Positions 40,760 through 49,065 of a stretch of 64,000 nt of DNA are shown piece by piece. Both the position numbers and the translations under genes were made by a program. The notes beneath the pieces were generated by a model. The model saw only the letters and a program-made list of their open reading frames with translations. It was not told the DNA's origin and made no database searches. The stretch is from Firmicutes bacterium UBA6113 (GTDB lineage Bacteria; Bacillota; Clostridia; Tissierellales; Sedimentibacteraceae), in NCBI GenBank assembly GCA_002422545.1, contig DIWF01000028.1, positions 62,001 to 126,000 on the forward strand, written 5' to 3'. The first letter of the stretch is position 1. Each line of letters opens with the position of its first letter.

Positions 40760-42445
40760 TTAAAACAGTCCCTTTATTTTGCCATCAACATCAACATCAA
40801 TGCTTTCTGCTGCAGGCACTTTAGGAAGCCCGGGCATTTTCATTATATCGCCGGTAAGTGCTACTAAGAATCCTGCACCAGCCGATATGGTAATGTCTCT
40901 TATTGTTATTTTGAATCCACTGGGTCTCCCTAATACATTGGGATCGTCTGTCAATGAATATTGATTTTTTGCCATACATATAGGAAGATTACCAAATCCC
41001 ATTTTCTCAAAGTTTGCAATTTCATTGCTTGCTTTTAGTGAAAACTCAACAGAAGCTGCTCCATAAACCTTTGTAGCAATTGCTTTTATTTTTTCTTTTA
41101 TAGGCAGATTTAAGTCATAAGTGAATTCAACATTGCTTGTGCTATTGGAAAGTCTTATAACTTCTTCAGCAAGTTCTACTCCTCCTTCTGATCCTTTTCC
41201 CCATACTTCGGACAGCACTACATTAACACCAAGTTCACTGCATTTTTCCTTAATAAGGTTTATTTCCGCATCTGAGTCTGTTGGAAATTTGTTTATTGCA
41301 ACCACTGTTGGAAGCTTAAACACTGTAGTTACGTTTTCAACATGTTTTAATAAGTTTGGAAGACCCTTTTCCAGAGCAACCAGGTTTTCAACCCCTAATT
41401 CTGATTTTGGAATTCCGCCATTGTATTTTAATGCCTTTACAGTTGCAACTATTACCACAGCACTTGGTCTCAATCCCGTTTTACGGCATTTTATATCAAT
41501 GAATTTCTCTGCTCCAAGGTCAGCTCCAAAGCCTGCTTCTGTAACAATGTAGTCAGCTATTTTGCTGGCCATTCTTGTTGCTATGACGGAATTACATCCG
41601 TGTGCAATGTTTGCAAATGGTCCTCCGTGTATAAATGCAGGTGTTCCTTCCAAAGTTTGTACAAGATTTGGCTTTAGCGCATCTTTCAGAAGTGCTGCCA
41701 TTGCACCTTCAGCTTTCAATTGACCTGCAGTGACGGCCTTCCCATCTCTTGTATATGCTACAATAATTCTTGAGAGGTTTTGCTTTAAATCAATAACGTC
41801 ACTGGACAAGCAAAATGCAGCCATTACTTCTGATGCAACAGTGATATCAAATCCGTCTTCTCTAACGACACCTTCAGACTTTCCTCCCAATCCGTCAACG
41901 ATGCGTCTTAATTGTCTATCATTCATGTCAACGCATCTTCTCCATACTATTCTTCTTGTGTCAATGTTAAGTTCATTCCCCTGGTGAATGTGATTGTCAA
42001 GCATAGCTGCCAACAGATTATTAGCTGCACCTATGGCATGGAAGTCTCCTGTAAAGTGGAGATTAATATCTTCCATAGGAACTACCTGAGCATATCCTCC
42101 GCCTGCAGCTCCCCCTTTTACCCCAAATACCGGTCCTAATGATGGTTCACGAAGGGCAATAATCGTTTTCTTTCCTAACTTGGTTAGTGAGTCTCCCAAT
42201 CCTATGGTTGTTGTTGTTTTTCCTTCACCTGCAGGTGTTGGGTTTATTGCAGTTACTAAAATCAATTTAGCATCCTTATTGCTTTTTAATTCATTTTGTA
42301 AATATCTGTAGTCAACCTTTGCCTTGTACTTGCCGTAGTTTTCTACATATTGATCTGGGATACCAATTTTTTCTGCAATATTGTTAATTACTTCCATTTT
42401 TGCCTGTTGAGCAATTTCAATGTCGCTTAGAAACTTTTCTGCCAT
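40760..42445 (-). CDS. fhs: Formate-tetrahydrofolate ligase
   Basis: 561 residues, the usual length. The P-loop is TPAGEGKTTTTIGLGDSL near residue 70; other hallmark stretches are REPSLGPVFGVKGGAAGGGY, NLHFTGDFHAIGAANNLLAA, TPAFIHGGPFANIAHGCNS and ITEAGFGADLGAEKF-like YIVTEAGFGADLGAEKF. It makes 10-formyl-THF from formate and ATP, or runs backward to yield ATP. It heads the one-carbon operon; operator copy D is 61 bases upstream. Confidence 0.97.
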   Translation of the reverse strand: MAEKFLSDIEIAQQAKMEVINNIAEKIGIPDQYVENYGKYKAKVDYRYLQNELKSNKDAKLILVTAINPTPAGEGKTTTTIGLGDSLTKLGKKTIIALREPSLGPVFGVKGGAAGGGYAQVVPMEDINLHFTGDFHAIGAANNLLAAMLDNHIHQGNELNIDTRRIVWRRCVDMNDRQLRRIVDGLGGKSEGVVREDGFDITVASEVMAAFCLSSDVIDLKQNLSRIIVAYTRDGKAVTAGQLKAEGAMAALLKDALKPNLVQTLEGTPAFIHGGPFANIAHGCNSVIATRMASKIADYIVTEAGFGADLGAEKFIDIKCRKTGLRPSAVVIVATVKALKYNGGIPKSELGVENLVALEKGLPNLLKHVENVTTVFKLPTVVAINKFPTDSDAEINLIKEKCSELGVNVVLSEVWGKGSEGGVELAEEVIRLSNSTSNVEFTYDLNLPIKEKIKAIATKVYGAASVEFSLKASNEIANFEKMGFGNLPICMAKNQYSLTDDPNVLGRPSGFKITIRDITISAGAGFLVALTGDIMKMPGLPKVPAAESIDVDVDGKIKGLF

Positions 42446-42505
42446 ACCTATCTCCTTAATGTTTATTAATTGATTTATGTCAAGAATATATCAAAAGAGT
42501 TTAAT

Positions 42506-42549
42506 AGTAAATATATCAGGGAATTTATAAGTTTATATTAAATTTCATA
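42506..42549 (-). promoter_or_regulatory. HxlR-regulon operator motif, copy D
   Basis: On the + strand AGTAAATATA, then GAATTTATAAG after five bases, then ATTAAATTTCATAG. It is 61 bases ahead of the fhs start, in promoter position for the one-carbon operon. Its outer block is identical to that of copy A and its middle block to that of copies B and C. Confidence 0.7.
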
Positions 42550-42577
42550 GTATCGTTTTCCTCGTTCAAGAAATTTT

Positions 42578-42613
42578 TATAAAAAAATCCACAGCGCATT
42601 ATTTAGTGGATTG
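42578..42613 (-). terminator. Minus-strand terminator or attenuator ahead of fhs
   Basis: Stem AATCCAC/GTGGATT with a 13-base loop is followed on the minus strand by a T7 run. No minus-strand gene lies upstream for it to serve. It either shields fhs from read-through or attenuates a longer fhs transcript that starts near 42640 (a TTGCAA/TAATCT pair is there). Confidence 0.55.
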
Positions 42614-42720
42614 TCCATAAGTAGATTATGTTTTTCATATAATTTATTGCAAAACCTTTCACTCTAGCTTTATTAAAACATATATTAAAATATAGTGACT
42701 TTAAGAAGGAATGGTTTTGT

Positions 42721-43014
42721 ATGGATAAAGAGAATATGGGCTTTGAAGATATAATTAGAACTTTAGGTATTGATAACACTACTGAAACAGTCAGAGAAAA
42801 TAATGTATCAAACAATACATACAAGGCGTTGGTTTCATACATTACTTCACTGCCTCCCAAGCAATTTATACTTTTATCATCTTTGATCGGTATTCTATTA
42901 ATTGACAGCATCGATACAAAAGATCAAATTATACTTGGAAAATTTATCAATAATGTTAGTCAGACTATTTTAACAGCCGCTGCTCAGGAGCAAATAAATA
43001 AAAAAGATAAATAG
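42721..43014 (+). CDS. Small hypothetical protein with one hydrophobic segment
   Basis: 97 residues: an acidic N-terminal part (GFEDIIRTLGIDNTTE), then LPPKQFILLSSLIGILLIDS, a hydrophobic helix, and a Lys-rich end. AAGGAA lies ahead of the ATG. Not recognised. It faces away from fhs. It could be membrane-associated; the N-terminal stretch has no signal-peptide character. Confidence 0.55.
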   Translation: MDKENMGFEDIIRTLGIDNTTETVRENNVSNNTYKALVSYITSLPPKQFILLSSLIGILLIDSIDTKDQIILGKFINNVSQTILTAAAQEQINKKDK

Positions 43015-43618
43015 CACTTCGTAGCATATATCTTTTCAACGGAAGGGTACCGGATGTGGGATAACTTATATTTGTATCATCCCGTAAAGACAAGCATATA
43101 ATAGATAAGAGCATCAGGATTACAGATCAAAGATGTGCATATTTATCCAATTCACATATAATCAAAATTCAGCGAAAGGTCATTTTACACACGTATGGAA
43201 CAAAAATTAAAAATTTCCAAACAAGACGGCAATATTTTTCGTTGAAACTCAGGGATTCCCGACTACAATCTTATTTTGTAAATTTCATACTATTTTTGTA
43301 TAAAAATAAGTTCAAGCTTTAAATTGTCAGACCTGGTTATCACCGGTTCATCGTGAAAGCCATGTTTCTTCAGCCATCTCTTTGTGGCATTTCTGATTAA
43401 TGATAATCCAGTAATGCTCAACCATCAGGTGCTTCGGATATTCCCGGTAGCCGATGAAGTTGCGCAAACCATTTATCCTCAAATATATCGTCAGTCTATG
43501 GAACGTCTACTGCATAAAAAATATACCTCTACAAACACAGAATTCTCTCAAATCCCGACCATATGTAGAGATATATTTTTACATTTTATTTCATATAGTA
43601 TATGTTGCCGCCAGTCTG
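43015..43618. other. Intergenic stretch with a possible minus-strand remnant
   Basis: No intact gene. On the minus strand at about 43320-43440 the frame reads LIRNATKRWLKKHGFHDEPV then ITRSDNLKLELI before a stop, which looks like the end of a lost protein; its family is unknown. Nothing else stands out. Confidence 0.35.
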
Positions 43619-45472
43619 CTAAGCGGCTTGTTCAAATTGGCTGTTATACAGTTCGGCATAAAATCCGGCATTTTTGAGCAGCTCATCATGAGTGCCGCTT
43701 TCAATGATATCTCCGTCTTTCATAACCATGATTAAATCAGCATTTTTGATTGTAGAAAGTCGATGGGCAATAACAAAGGATGTTCGTCCGTGAGTCAGCT
43801 GATCCATTGCACGCTGAACAATTCGTTCGGTTCGGGTATCCACAGAACTGGTTGCCTCATCAAGTATCAAAAGCGGTGCATTCTGTATCATTGCACGTGC
43901 AATGGTAATTAACTGCTTTTGTCCTTCGGAAAGACTTGCCTTGGAATTCAGAACTGTATCGTATCCCTCCGGCATGGTTTTTATGAAATGATGAAGTCCC
44001 ACAGTCTTACAGGCAGCAACAACTTGCTCTTGTGTAACACCCTGCTTGCCATATATGATGTTATCCCGGATGGTTCCTTCAAAGAGCCAGGTATCCTGTA
44101 AAACCATACCAAACTGTTCATGAACATTTTCTCTCGGAACCTGGCTGATGGGGATATTATCCAGACAGATTTCACCGCCATCCAGCTCATAAAACCGCAT
44201 CAGCAGATTCACTATGGTCGTCTTTCCTGCACCGGTGGGACCGACGATGGCAACTTTCTGTCCTGCCCTTACTCTGGCAGAGAAGTCATGAATGATAGTC
44301 TTATCCGGAGAATAACCGAATTTCACATGCTTAAATTCAACATCACCTTTTATATTATAAAGCTGCTTCTGTTTCTGGTCCTCATTGATCAGTTCTTTTT
44401 CCTCAAGGAACTCAAACACACGCTCTCCCGCTGCAGCTGTCCTCTGCAGATTATTGAATGCCTGAGCTATCTGGGAAAGTGGCTGTGTAAAGAGACGTAC
44501 ATACATCATAAATGCAACAACGACTCCGAAGGAAATGGTTCCATTCATCGCGAGAGATGCGCCAACCACACAGACTGCCACATAACCGAGATTACCGACC
44601 AAGCCCATGAGGGGCATCATAAGCCCTGATAAAAACTGAGATTTCCAAGCGCTGTGATAAAGCTTGCTGTTTATTTCCTCAAAAGTTTTCTTTGCATCCT
44701 TACTGCCGTTATAGACCTTTACAACATTATGCCCGGTATAGATTTCCTCGATATGTCCGTTAATCCTGCCAAGCTCTTTCTGCTGCACTGCAAAATACTT
44801 CTGTGATTTACGCATTATAAGCATCATCAGAACAAATCCGATAACGCTGGAACCAACCGCGGTCAGCGCCATAATCCAGTTGTTGTAAAACATCATGACA
44901 AACGAGCCGAACAGCATGGTTATGGAGGTTACCATGGTTCCGATGCTTTGATTCAAGGTCTGACCGATGGTATCCACGTCATTGGTCACGCGGCTCAATA
45001 CATCCCCGTGGCTGGTGCTGTCAAAATACTTCAGGGGCAGGCGGTTAATCTTCCGGGAAATATCCGAACGCATCCTTTTCGAAATTCTCTGTGTTACTGT
45101 CGCCATCATAAGACTCTGTGACAGATTTAGCAGCATGGAACCGGCATAAAAAACCACCAATAACCATGCAATATCTGCAACGGCATCCATATCAATGCTA
45201 TTCATTACCGGTACACCGCCTATCAGAGACGGAAGACCTTTACTGATTTCATTGGTCATGTCCTTGAGTTTATCCGGTCCGACAATCTGCAGAATCGTTC
45301 CTGCCGCGGCTGCAACCAATGCAATGATAATAGCCGGTAAATAGCTTTTGCAGTACTGAATCAGCTTGCTCATGGTTTCTTTAAAGTTTTTGGGTTTTTC
45401 TACCGGTCCGGACATTTCGTGACCGCTTCTCATAGGTCCCTGATTATTTCTTCTTACATTATTTTCACTCAT
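43619..45472 (-). CDS. ABC exporter half-transporter B (YheH/LmrD-like)
   Basis: 617 residues: a cytoplasmic N-terminal tail of about 45 residues, six membrane helices, then an ABC ATPase. Motifs are Walker A VGPTGAGKTT, Q-loop VLQDTWLFEGT, signature SLSEGQKQLITIARAM (SEGQ rather than SGGQ), Walker B LLILDEATSSVDTRTE and H-loop AHRL. It overlaps its partner gene by four bases, so the two form a heterodimeric drug or lipid exporter. The region is markedly GC-richer than neighbouring DNA. Confidence 0.92.
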   Translation of the reverse strand: MSENNVRRNNQGPMRSGHEMSGPVEKPKNFKETMSKLIQYCKSYLPAIIIALVAAAAGTILQIVGPDKLKDMTNEISKGLPSLIGGVPVMNSIDMDAVADIAWLLVVFYAGSMLLNLSQSLMMATVTQRISKRMRSDISRKINRLPLKYFDSTSHGDVLSRVTNDVDTIGQTLNQSIGTMVTSITMLFGSFVMMFYNNWIMALTAVGSSVIGFVLMMLIMRKSQKYFAVQQKELGRINGHIEEIYTGHNVVKVYNGSKDAKKTFEEINSKLYHSAWKSQFLSGLMMPLMGLVGNLGYVAVCVVGASLAMNGTISFGVVVAFMMYVRLFTQPLSQIAQAFNNLQRTAAAGERVFEFLEEKELINEDQKQKQLYNIKGDVEFKHVKFGYSPDKTIIHDFSARVRAGQKVAIVGPTGAGKTTIVNLLMRFYELDGGEICLDNIPISQVPRENVHEQFGMVLQDTWLFEGTIRDNIIYGKQGVTQEQVVAACKTVGLHHFIKTMPEGYDTVLNSKASLSEGQKQLITIARAMIQNAPLLILDEATSSVDTRTERIVQRAMDQLTHGRTSFVIAHRLSTIKNADLIMVMKDGDIIESGTHDELLKNAGFYAELYNSQFEQAA

Positions 45473-47229
45473 ATTGCAAGCTCCTCCTCACTCAATTGTG
45501 ACATTGCAATTTCCCGATATACACCGCAGTTATTCAGCAGATATTTATGGGTTCCCTTGCCGACAATCCTGCCTTCATCCAGCACAATAATCTGATCCGC
45601 ATCCATAATTGTTCCGATACGCTGGGCTACAATTAAGCTGGTCACGCCGGCAGTTTCCTCCTTTAACGCAGACCGCAGCACCCGGTCGGTCTTATAGTCC
45701 AATGCGGAAAAGCTGTCATCAAAGATGTAGATTTCCGGCTTGCGGCAGACTGCACGGGCAATCACCAGCCGCTGCTTTTGTCCGCCGGATATATTGGTGC
45801 CCCCCTGAGCGATCTCTGCCTCATACTTCCCTGCCATTTTCTCAACGAATTCTGTTCCCTGAGCAATATGGACTGCCTTCTGAACATCTGACAGAGATGC
45901 TGCCTCACGACCATTATCACCATATCCCACATTAGAGCTGACCGAACCCTTGAACATCACTGCCTTTTGCGGAACATAGCCGATTTTGTTATTAAGAGCT
46001 TCCTGGGTGTAATTTTTTACATTGACACCATCAACCTGGATCTCACCTTCGGTAGCATCAAAAAATCTGGGTACCAGATTTATCAAGGTGCTCTTTCCGC
46101 TTCCGGTGGAGCCGATAAATGCCGCCGTTTCTCCCTTCTTTACAGAAAAGCTTATATCCTGAAGCACATAATCGGAAGCTCCCGGGTAACGAAAGCTGAC
46201 ATGGTTAAATATTACTTCTCCTTCCATTCCGTCCTTACCGCTTGTTAGTCTGCCATCGATTATGGCAGGCTCGGTTTCCAGCACTTCATTGATACGCTTT
46301 GCGGATACCATTGCCCTTGGCATCATAATGAATATCATTACCACCATCATGAATGCCATAATAATCTGCATTGCATAGGATGAAAAGACCACCATGTTGG
46401 AAAATAGAGTCAGTTTATCCATAGCATTGGCACTGTCGATCAGATATGCCCCGATCCAATAGATTGCCAGACTCAGTCCGCTCATCATCATATTCATCGT
46501 CGGATGAAGTACCGCCATCCCCCGGCTGGTATACAGCTGTGTGGCCGTCAGGTCCTCATTGGCTGCTTCAAACTTATCATTTTGATAGTTTTCTGCATTA
46601 TATGCACGAACCACACGCAGACCTGTCAGATTTTCCATTGTTATGCGGTTTATATTATCTGTCAGCACCTGCATTTTTTTGAATTTTGGCATAATAAAAG
46701 CAAAAATCACCGAGATTACGGCAACAAGTAAAAATAAAGCAACTCCGGTTGCTGCTGTCCATTCAAAGCCCTTCCCGGCAATCTTCGTGACTGCCCACAC
46801 TGCCATTATCGGAGCTTTGATAAACATCTGCAGCCCCATAGTTATCAGAAGCTGAACCTGTGTAATATCATTGGTGGAACGCGTAATCAGGCTGGCAGTG
46901 GAAAAACGGCTGATCTCTTCCATCGAAAAGGAATCGACCTTATTAAACAGCTGGCTGCGCAGCCTTTGAGAAACTGATGCACCAATCCGGGCTGCAAAAA
47001 ATCCTACAATCATAGCCGCTGCAAAGCTTCCTAACGCACAGAGCAGCATATAGCCGCCGGCCTTCCATATCTCCGACATCTCGCCTCCGGGTGTCTGGGT
47101 AAGCTGTGTAATCCTTGACATATAGTCCGGAAGCTTCAGGTCAAGCCATACCTGTGCAATGATGAACACAAGGCTGATGCCTGCCTGCAGCCATTCCATC
47201 GAGTTCAAACGCTTTATTATTTTTAACAT
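45469..47229 (-). CDS. ABC exporter half-transporter A (YheI/LmrC-like)
   Basis: 586 residues: six membrane helices then the ATPase domain with Walker A IGSTGSGKSTL, Q-loop YVPQKAVMFKGS, signature NISGGQKQRLVIARAV, Walker B IYIFDDSFSALDYKTD and AQRIGTI, where the usual switch His is Gln. The partner subunit has the canonical His (AHRL), so the pair is of the asymmetric type with one degenerate catalytic site. MarR is directly upstream on the same strand. Confidence 0.92.
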   Translation of the reverse strand: MLKIIKRLNSMEWLQAGISLVFIIAQVWLDLKLPDYMSRITQLTQTPGGEMSEIWKAGGYMLLCALGSFAAAMIVGFFAARIGASVSQRLRSQLFNKVDSFSMEEISRFSTASLITRSTNDITQVQLLITMGLQMFIKAPIMAVWAVTKIAGKGFEWTAATGVALFLLVAVISVIFAFIMPKFKKMQVLTDNINRITMENLTGLRVVRAYNAENYQNDKFEAANEDLTATQLYTSRGMAVLHPTMNMMMSGLSLAIYWIGAYLIDSANAMDKLTLFSNMVVFSSYAMQIIMAFMMVVMIFIMMPRAMVSAKRINEVLETEPAIIDGRLTSGKDGMEGEVIFNHVSFRYPGASDYVLQDISFSVKKGETAAFIGSTGSGKSTLINLVPRFFDATEGEIQVDGVNVKNYTQEALNNKIGYVPQKAVMFKGSVSSNVGYGDNGREAASLSDVQKAVHIAQGTEFVEKMAGKYEAEIAQGGTNISGGQKQRLVIARAVCRKPEIYIFDDSFSALDYKTDRVLRSALKEETAGVTSLIVAQRIGTIMDADQIIVLDEGRIVGKGTHKYLLNNCGVYREIAMSQLSEEELAI

Positions 47230-47254
47230 CGAACATCCTCCATTATAGTAATAG

Positions 47255-47269
47255 TATTAGTATCTAATA
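47255..47269 (-). promoter_or_regulatory. Palindromic MarR-type operator ahead of the ABC genes
   Basis: TATTAGTATCTAATA is a 15-base palindrome 26 bases ahead of the ABC exporter start, between marR and the exporter genes. It is related to the TGTTA/TAACA dyad ahead of marR. Confidence 0.6.
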
Positions 47270-47319
47270 GTGTTAGCTTTATGGGATAAAATGGCGGTCA
47301 CTTCAACCGCGACCGCTGA

Positions 47320-47757
47320 TTAATCGGTTTCTTTATATTGTGCTGCTACTTTTTCAGCAAGCTTTCTGCTGAGTCTGACATATTCCCTGGCATCTTCTTC
47401 CCCCAGCATTGATAGCAGTTTTATCGTATTTTCCATCATGTGGCGATGATGCTGCTCTGCATGGGCTTTTCCTTCCGAAGTCAAATCCACCAGAATTCTG
47501 CGCCGATCGTCCGTGTCAATCCGACGTGTTATCCATCCTTTTTTCTCCAGACTGTTTAAAGTTGCTGCAACCCGAGCTGTGCTGATTCCCATGATATTGC
47601 TGATTTCACTTGGTAATACAGAGCCTCCATGATGTGAAAGGAACTGGATAACAAACGCTTCTCCCCGCATGGATTCTTCGATAGGCTTTTGCGGTCCCGC
47701 CTTTTTTATCGTATGCATGCATTCCATAAACTCCCTGGCTAATACCTCATATTCCAT
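47320..47757 (-). CDS. MarR-family regulator
   Basis: 145 residues with the MarR winged helix: LPSEISNIMGISTARVAATL then NSLEKKGWITRRIDTDDRRR and a wing ending VDLTSEG. It has GGAGGTG ahead of the ATG. It is followed by the two ABC exporter genes after 90 bases, the classic arrangement of a repressor that senses the exporter's drug substrate. Confidence 0.92.
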   Translation of the reverse strand: MEYEVLAREFMECMHTIKKAGPQKPIEESMRGEAFVIQFLSHHGGSVLPSEISNIMGISTARVAATLNSLEKKGWITRRIDTDDRRRILVDLTSEGKAHAEQHHRHMMENTIKLLSMLGEEDAREYVRLSRKLAEKVAAQYKETD

Positions 47758-47790
47758 TTCAACACCTCCTTAATACATATTAGCTAACCC

Positions 47791-47806
47791 TGTTAGTAAT
47801 ATAACA
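47791..47806 (-). promoter_or_regulatory. Dyad in the marR promoter
   Basis: TGTTAGTAATATAACA, with TGTTA/TAACA arms, lies 34 bases ahead of the marR start; a second CTAACC/TTAGC pair is adjacent. A probable autoregulatory site. Confidence 0.55.
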
Positions 47807-47963
47807 CTGTTATCTATATATGTCAATAGGAATTTTTGAGAATATACTCTCCCTTGCCGGAAAGCCGGCTGATGGGTGATTATATCATCTTCTCATGCAA
47901 AAGCAAGTGTTTCATATATATATATTTATAAAGCTTCAACACAGTGCTGGCAAGCACCTTATA

Positions 47964-48155
47964 TTATCCAAGTATCTGCACCTTACCATGCCCGCCGTCA
48001 ACCAGAACCTTATCTCCCGTCTTCAGCCTTGAAGTTGCATTTGTGCATCCAACTACAGCAGGTATACCAAGCTCTCTTGCGACTATAGCGGCATGTGATA
48101 AAGGAGCTCCAATATCGGTAATGATTGCTGCGGCTTTAGGGAAAATGGGAGTCCA
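47964..48155 (-). pseudogene. PEP-utilising enzyme (PEP synthase-type) C-terminal remnant
   Basis: The minus frame reads TPIFPKAAAIITDIGAPLSH then AAIVARELGIPAVVGCTNAT and KTGDKVLVDGGHGKVQILG, stop. This is the swivelling phosphohistidine domain (catalytic His in SHAAIVA) of PEP synthase, PPDK or rifampicin phosphotransferase. All upstream domains are missing. It abuts the xanthine dehydrogenase remnant on the opposite strand. Confidence 0.7.
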
Positions 48156-48491
48156 GTACAGATTCCGGATATGTCTGGATATATTACCGGCTACGAGAAG
48201 ATGCGTATACGTACTGCCATTGATTTTGCACTGTTGGGACTGGCATATGCATATAAATGAGAAGACGGAAAAATCAAGCACATCTCATTGGTGTTTGGCG
48301 GTGCTGCACCTGTTCCTGTCAAACTAACAGAAGTGGAAGAGTATCTGATTGGTAAAAGTCCGTCTGAAGAAGTTGCAAAGATAGCCGGTGAGATTGCGGT
48401 AAAAGATGCAATAGCAATGTCCCAAAACAGCTATAAAATAAACAGCACTCAAGCAATGGTGACAAGGCTTGTGGAAAATATGATTCAGTAA
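48156..48491 (+). pseudogene. FAD-binding subunit of xanthine dehydrogenase/CO dehydrogenase type, C-terminal remnant
   Basis: The frame reads YEKMRIRTAIDFALLGLAYA then an in-frame TGA at 48258, followed by VFGGAAPVPVKLTEVEEYLI then GKSPSEEVAKIAGEIAVKDA. This is the C-terminal domain of the medium FAD subunit of molybdenum hydroxylases. The N-terminal FAD domain is lost and a stop is inside, so it is dead. It joins head-on with the PEP-enzyme remnant. Confidence 0.7.
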
Positions 48492-48526
48492 AAACAATGC
48501 CCGGTTCTCTACCAAAGGGCCGGGCA
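48488..48526 (-). terminator. Intrinsic terminator after the VOC gene
   Basis: Stem GCCCGG/CCGGGC with a 15-base loop is followed on the minus strand by ATTGTTTTT. It lies about 70 bases beyond the stop of the VOC-family gene. Confidence 0.6.
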
Positions 48527-48597
48527 AACAATCTGTCTATTATTGATTTAGCTGTGCAATAGTTTTAATGACTTCTTCGTCTAGTCCTATGACGCTG

Positions 48598-49065
48598 TCA
48601 TTTTGAACATTGATAAACATATTTGACTGGAACATCCATCTTCTTTGCTGTTTCTTCCACAGAAAGCCCGCTCATCAAGAATCGCTTGCATACAGATTTC
48701 ATATTTTCTCCGACTTCGATAATATGTTTGTCCAAATCATAGAAGCGTACCACTCTTTGCCCCCATGAATGTTCCATAACAGGATGAACATATTCAATAA
48801 AATTAAGATCATTCAATTTTTCAATAAAGCTGTTAAAATCATCTTCTTCAAAGTACAATTCAGTGTCATTGCCTTTAAAAGTTATTTCATTGTTTTCTTT
48901 ATGAATAAACACTTTCCAGCTTTCTTTTGTCTGCAATGAAACGCCACCAGTTAAAGTGACATTAGCTCCAAAATCCAGAATAACCCTTAATCCCAGTACA
49001 TCTTTATAGAATTTTTTTGATTTTTCAATATCATTTACAACCAATAATGGACTCTTAAATTTCAT
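48598..49065 (-). CDS. VOC/glyoxalase-fold protein with C-terminal helical tail
   Basis: 155 residues. Residues 1-120 are a glyoxalase/bleomycin-resistance fold (SPLLVVNDIEKSKKFYKDVL, HSWGQRVVRFYDLDKHIIEV). The last ~35 residues (RFLMSGLSVEETAKKMDVPV) are a small helical tail seen in several clostridial VOC proteins. It overlaps the end of the upstream gene by four bases (ATGA), so it is translationally coupled to the UDG-like/GNAT fusion. Substrate unknown. Confidence 0.8.
   Translation of the reverse strand: MKFKSPLLVVNDIEKSKKFYKDVLGLRVILDFGANVTLTGGVSLQTKESWKVFIHKENNEITFKGNDTELYFEEDDFNSFIEKLNDLNFIEYVHPVMEHSWGQRVVRFYDLDKHIIEVGENMKSVCKRFLMSGLSVEETAKKMDVPVKYVYQCSK

Noticed and set aside
42603..42911. 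Minus-strand frame of 102 codons that would explain the orphan terminator
   Set aside because: It is antisense to the better-supported small gene at 42721-43014 and has no ribosome site or family features.
43384..43735. Two overlapping plus-strand frames left of the ABC exporter
   Set aside because: No ribosome sites, no recognisable motifs, and they run antisense into the exporter gene.
48540..48600. Continuation of the VOC gene in another frame (GLDEEVIKTIAQLNQ)
   Set aside because: The gene already ends where related VOC proteins end, so the extra frame is more likely chance or an old scrap than a frameshifted tail.
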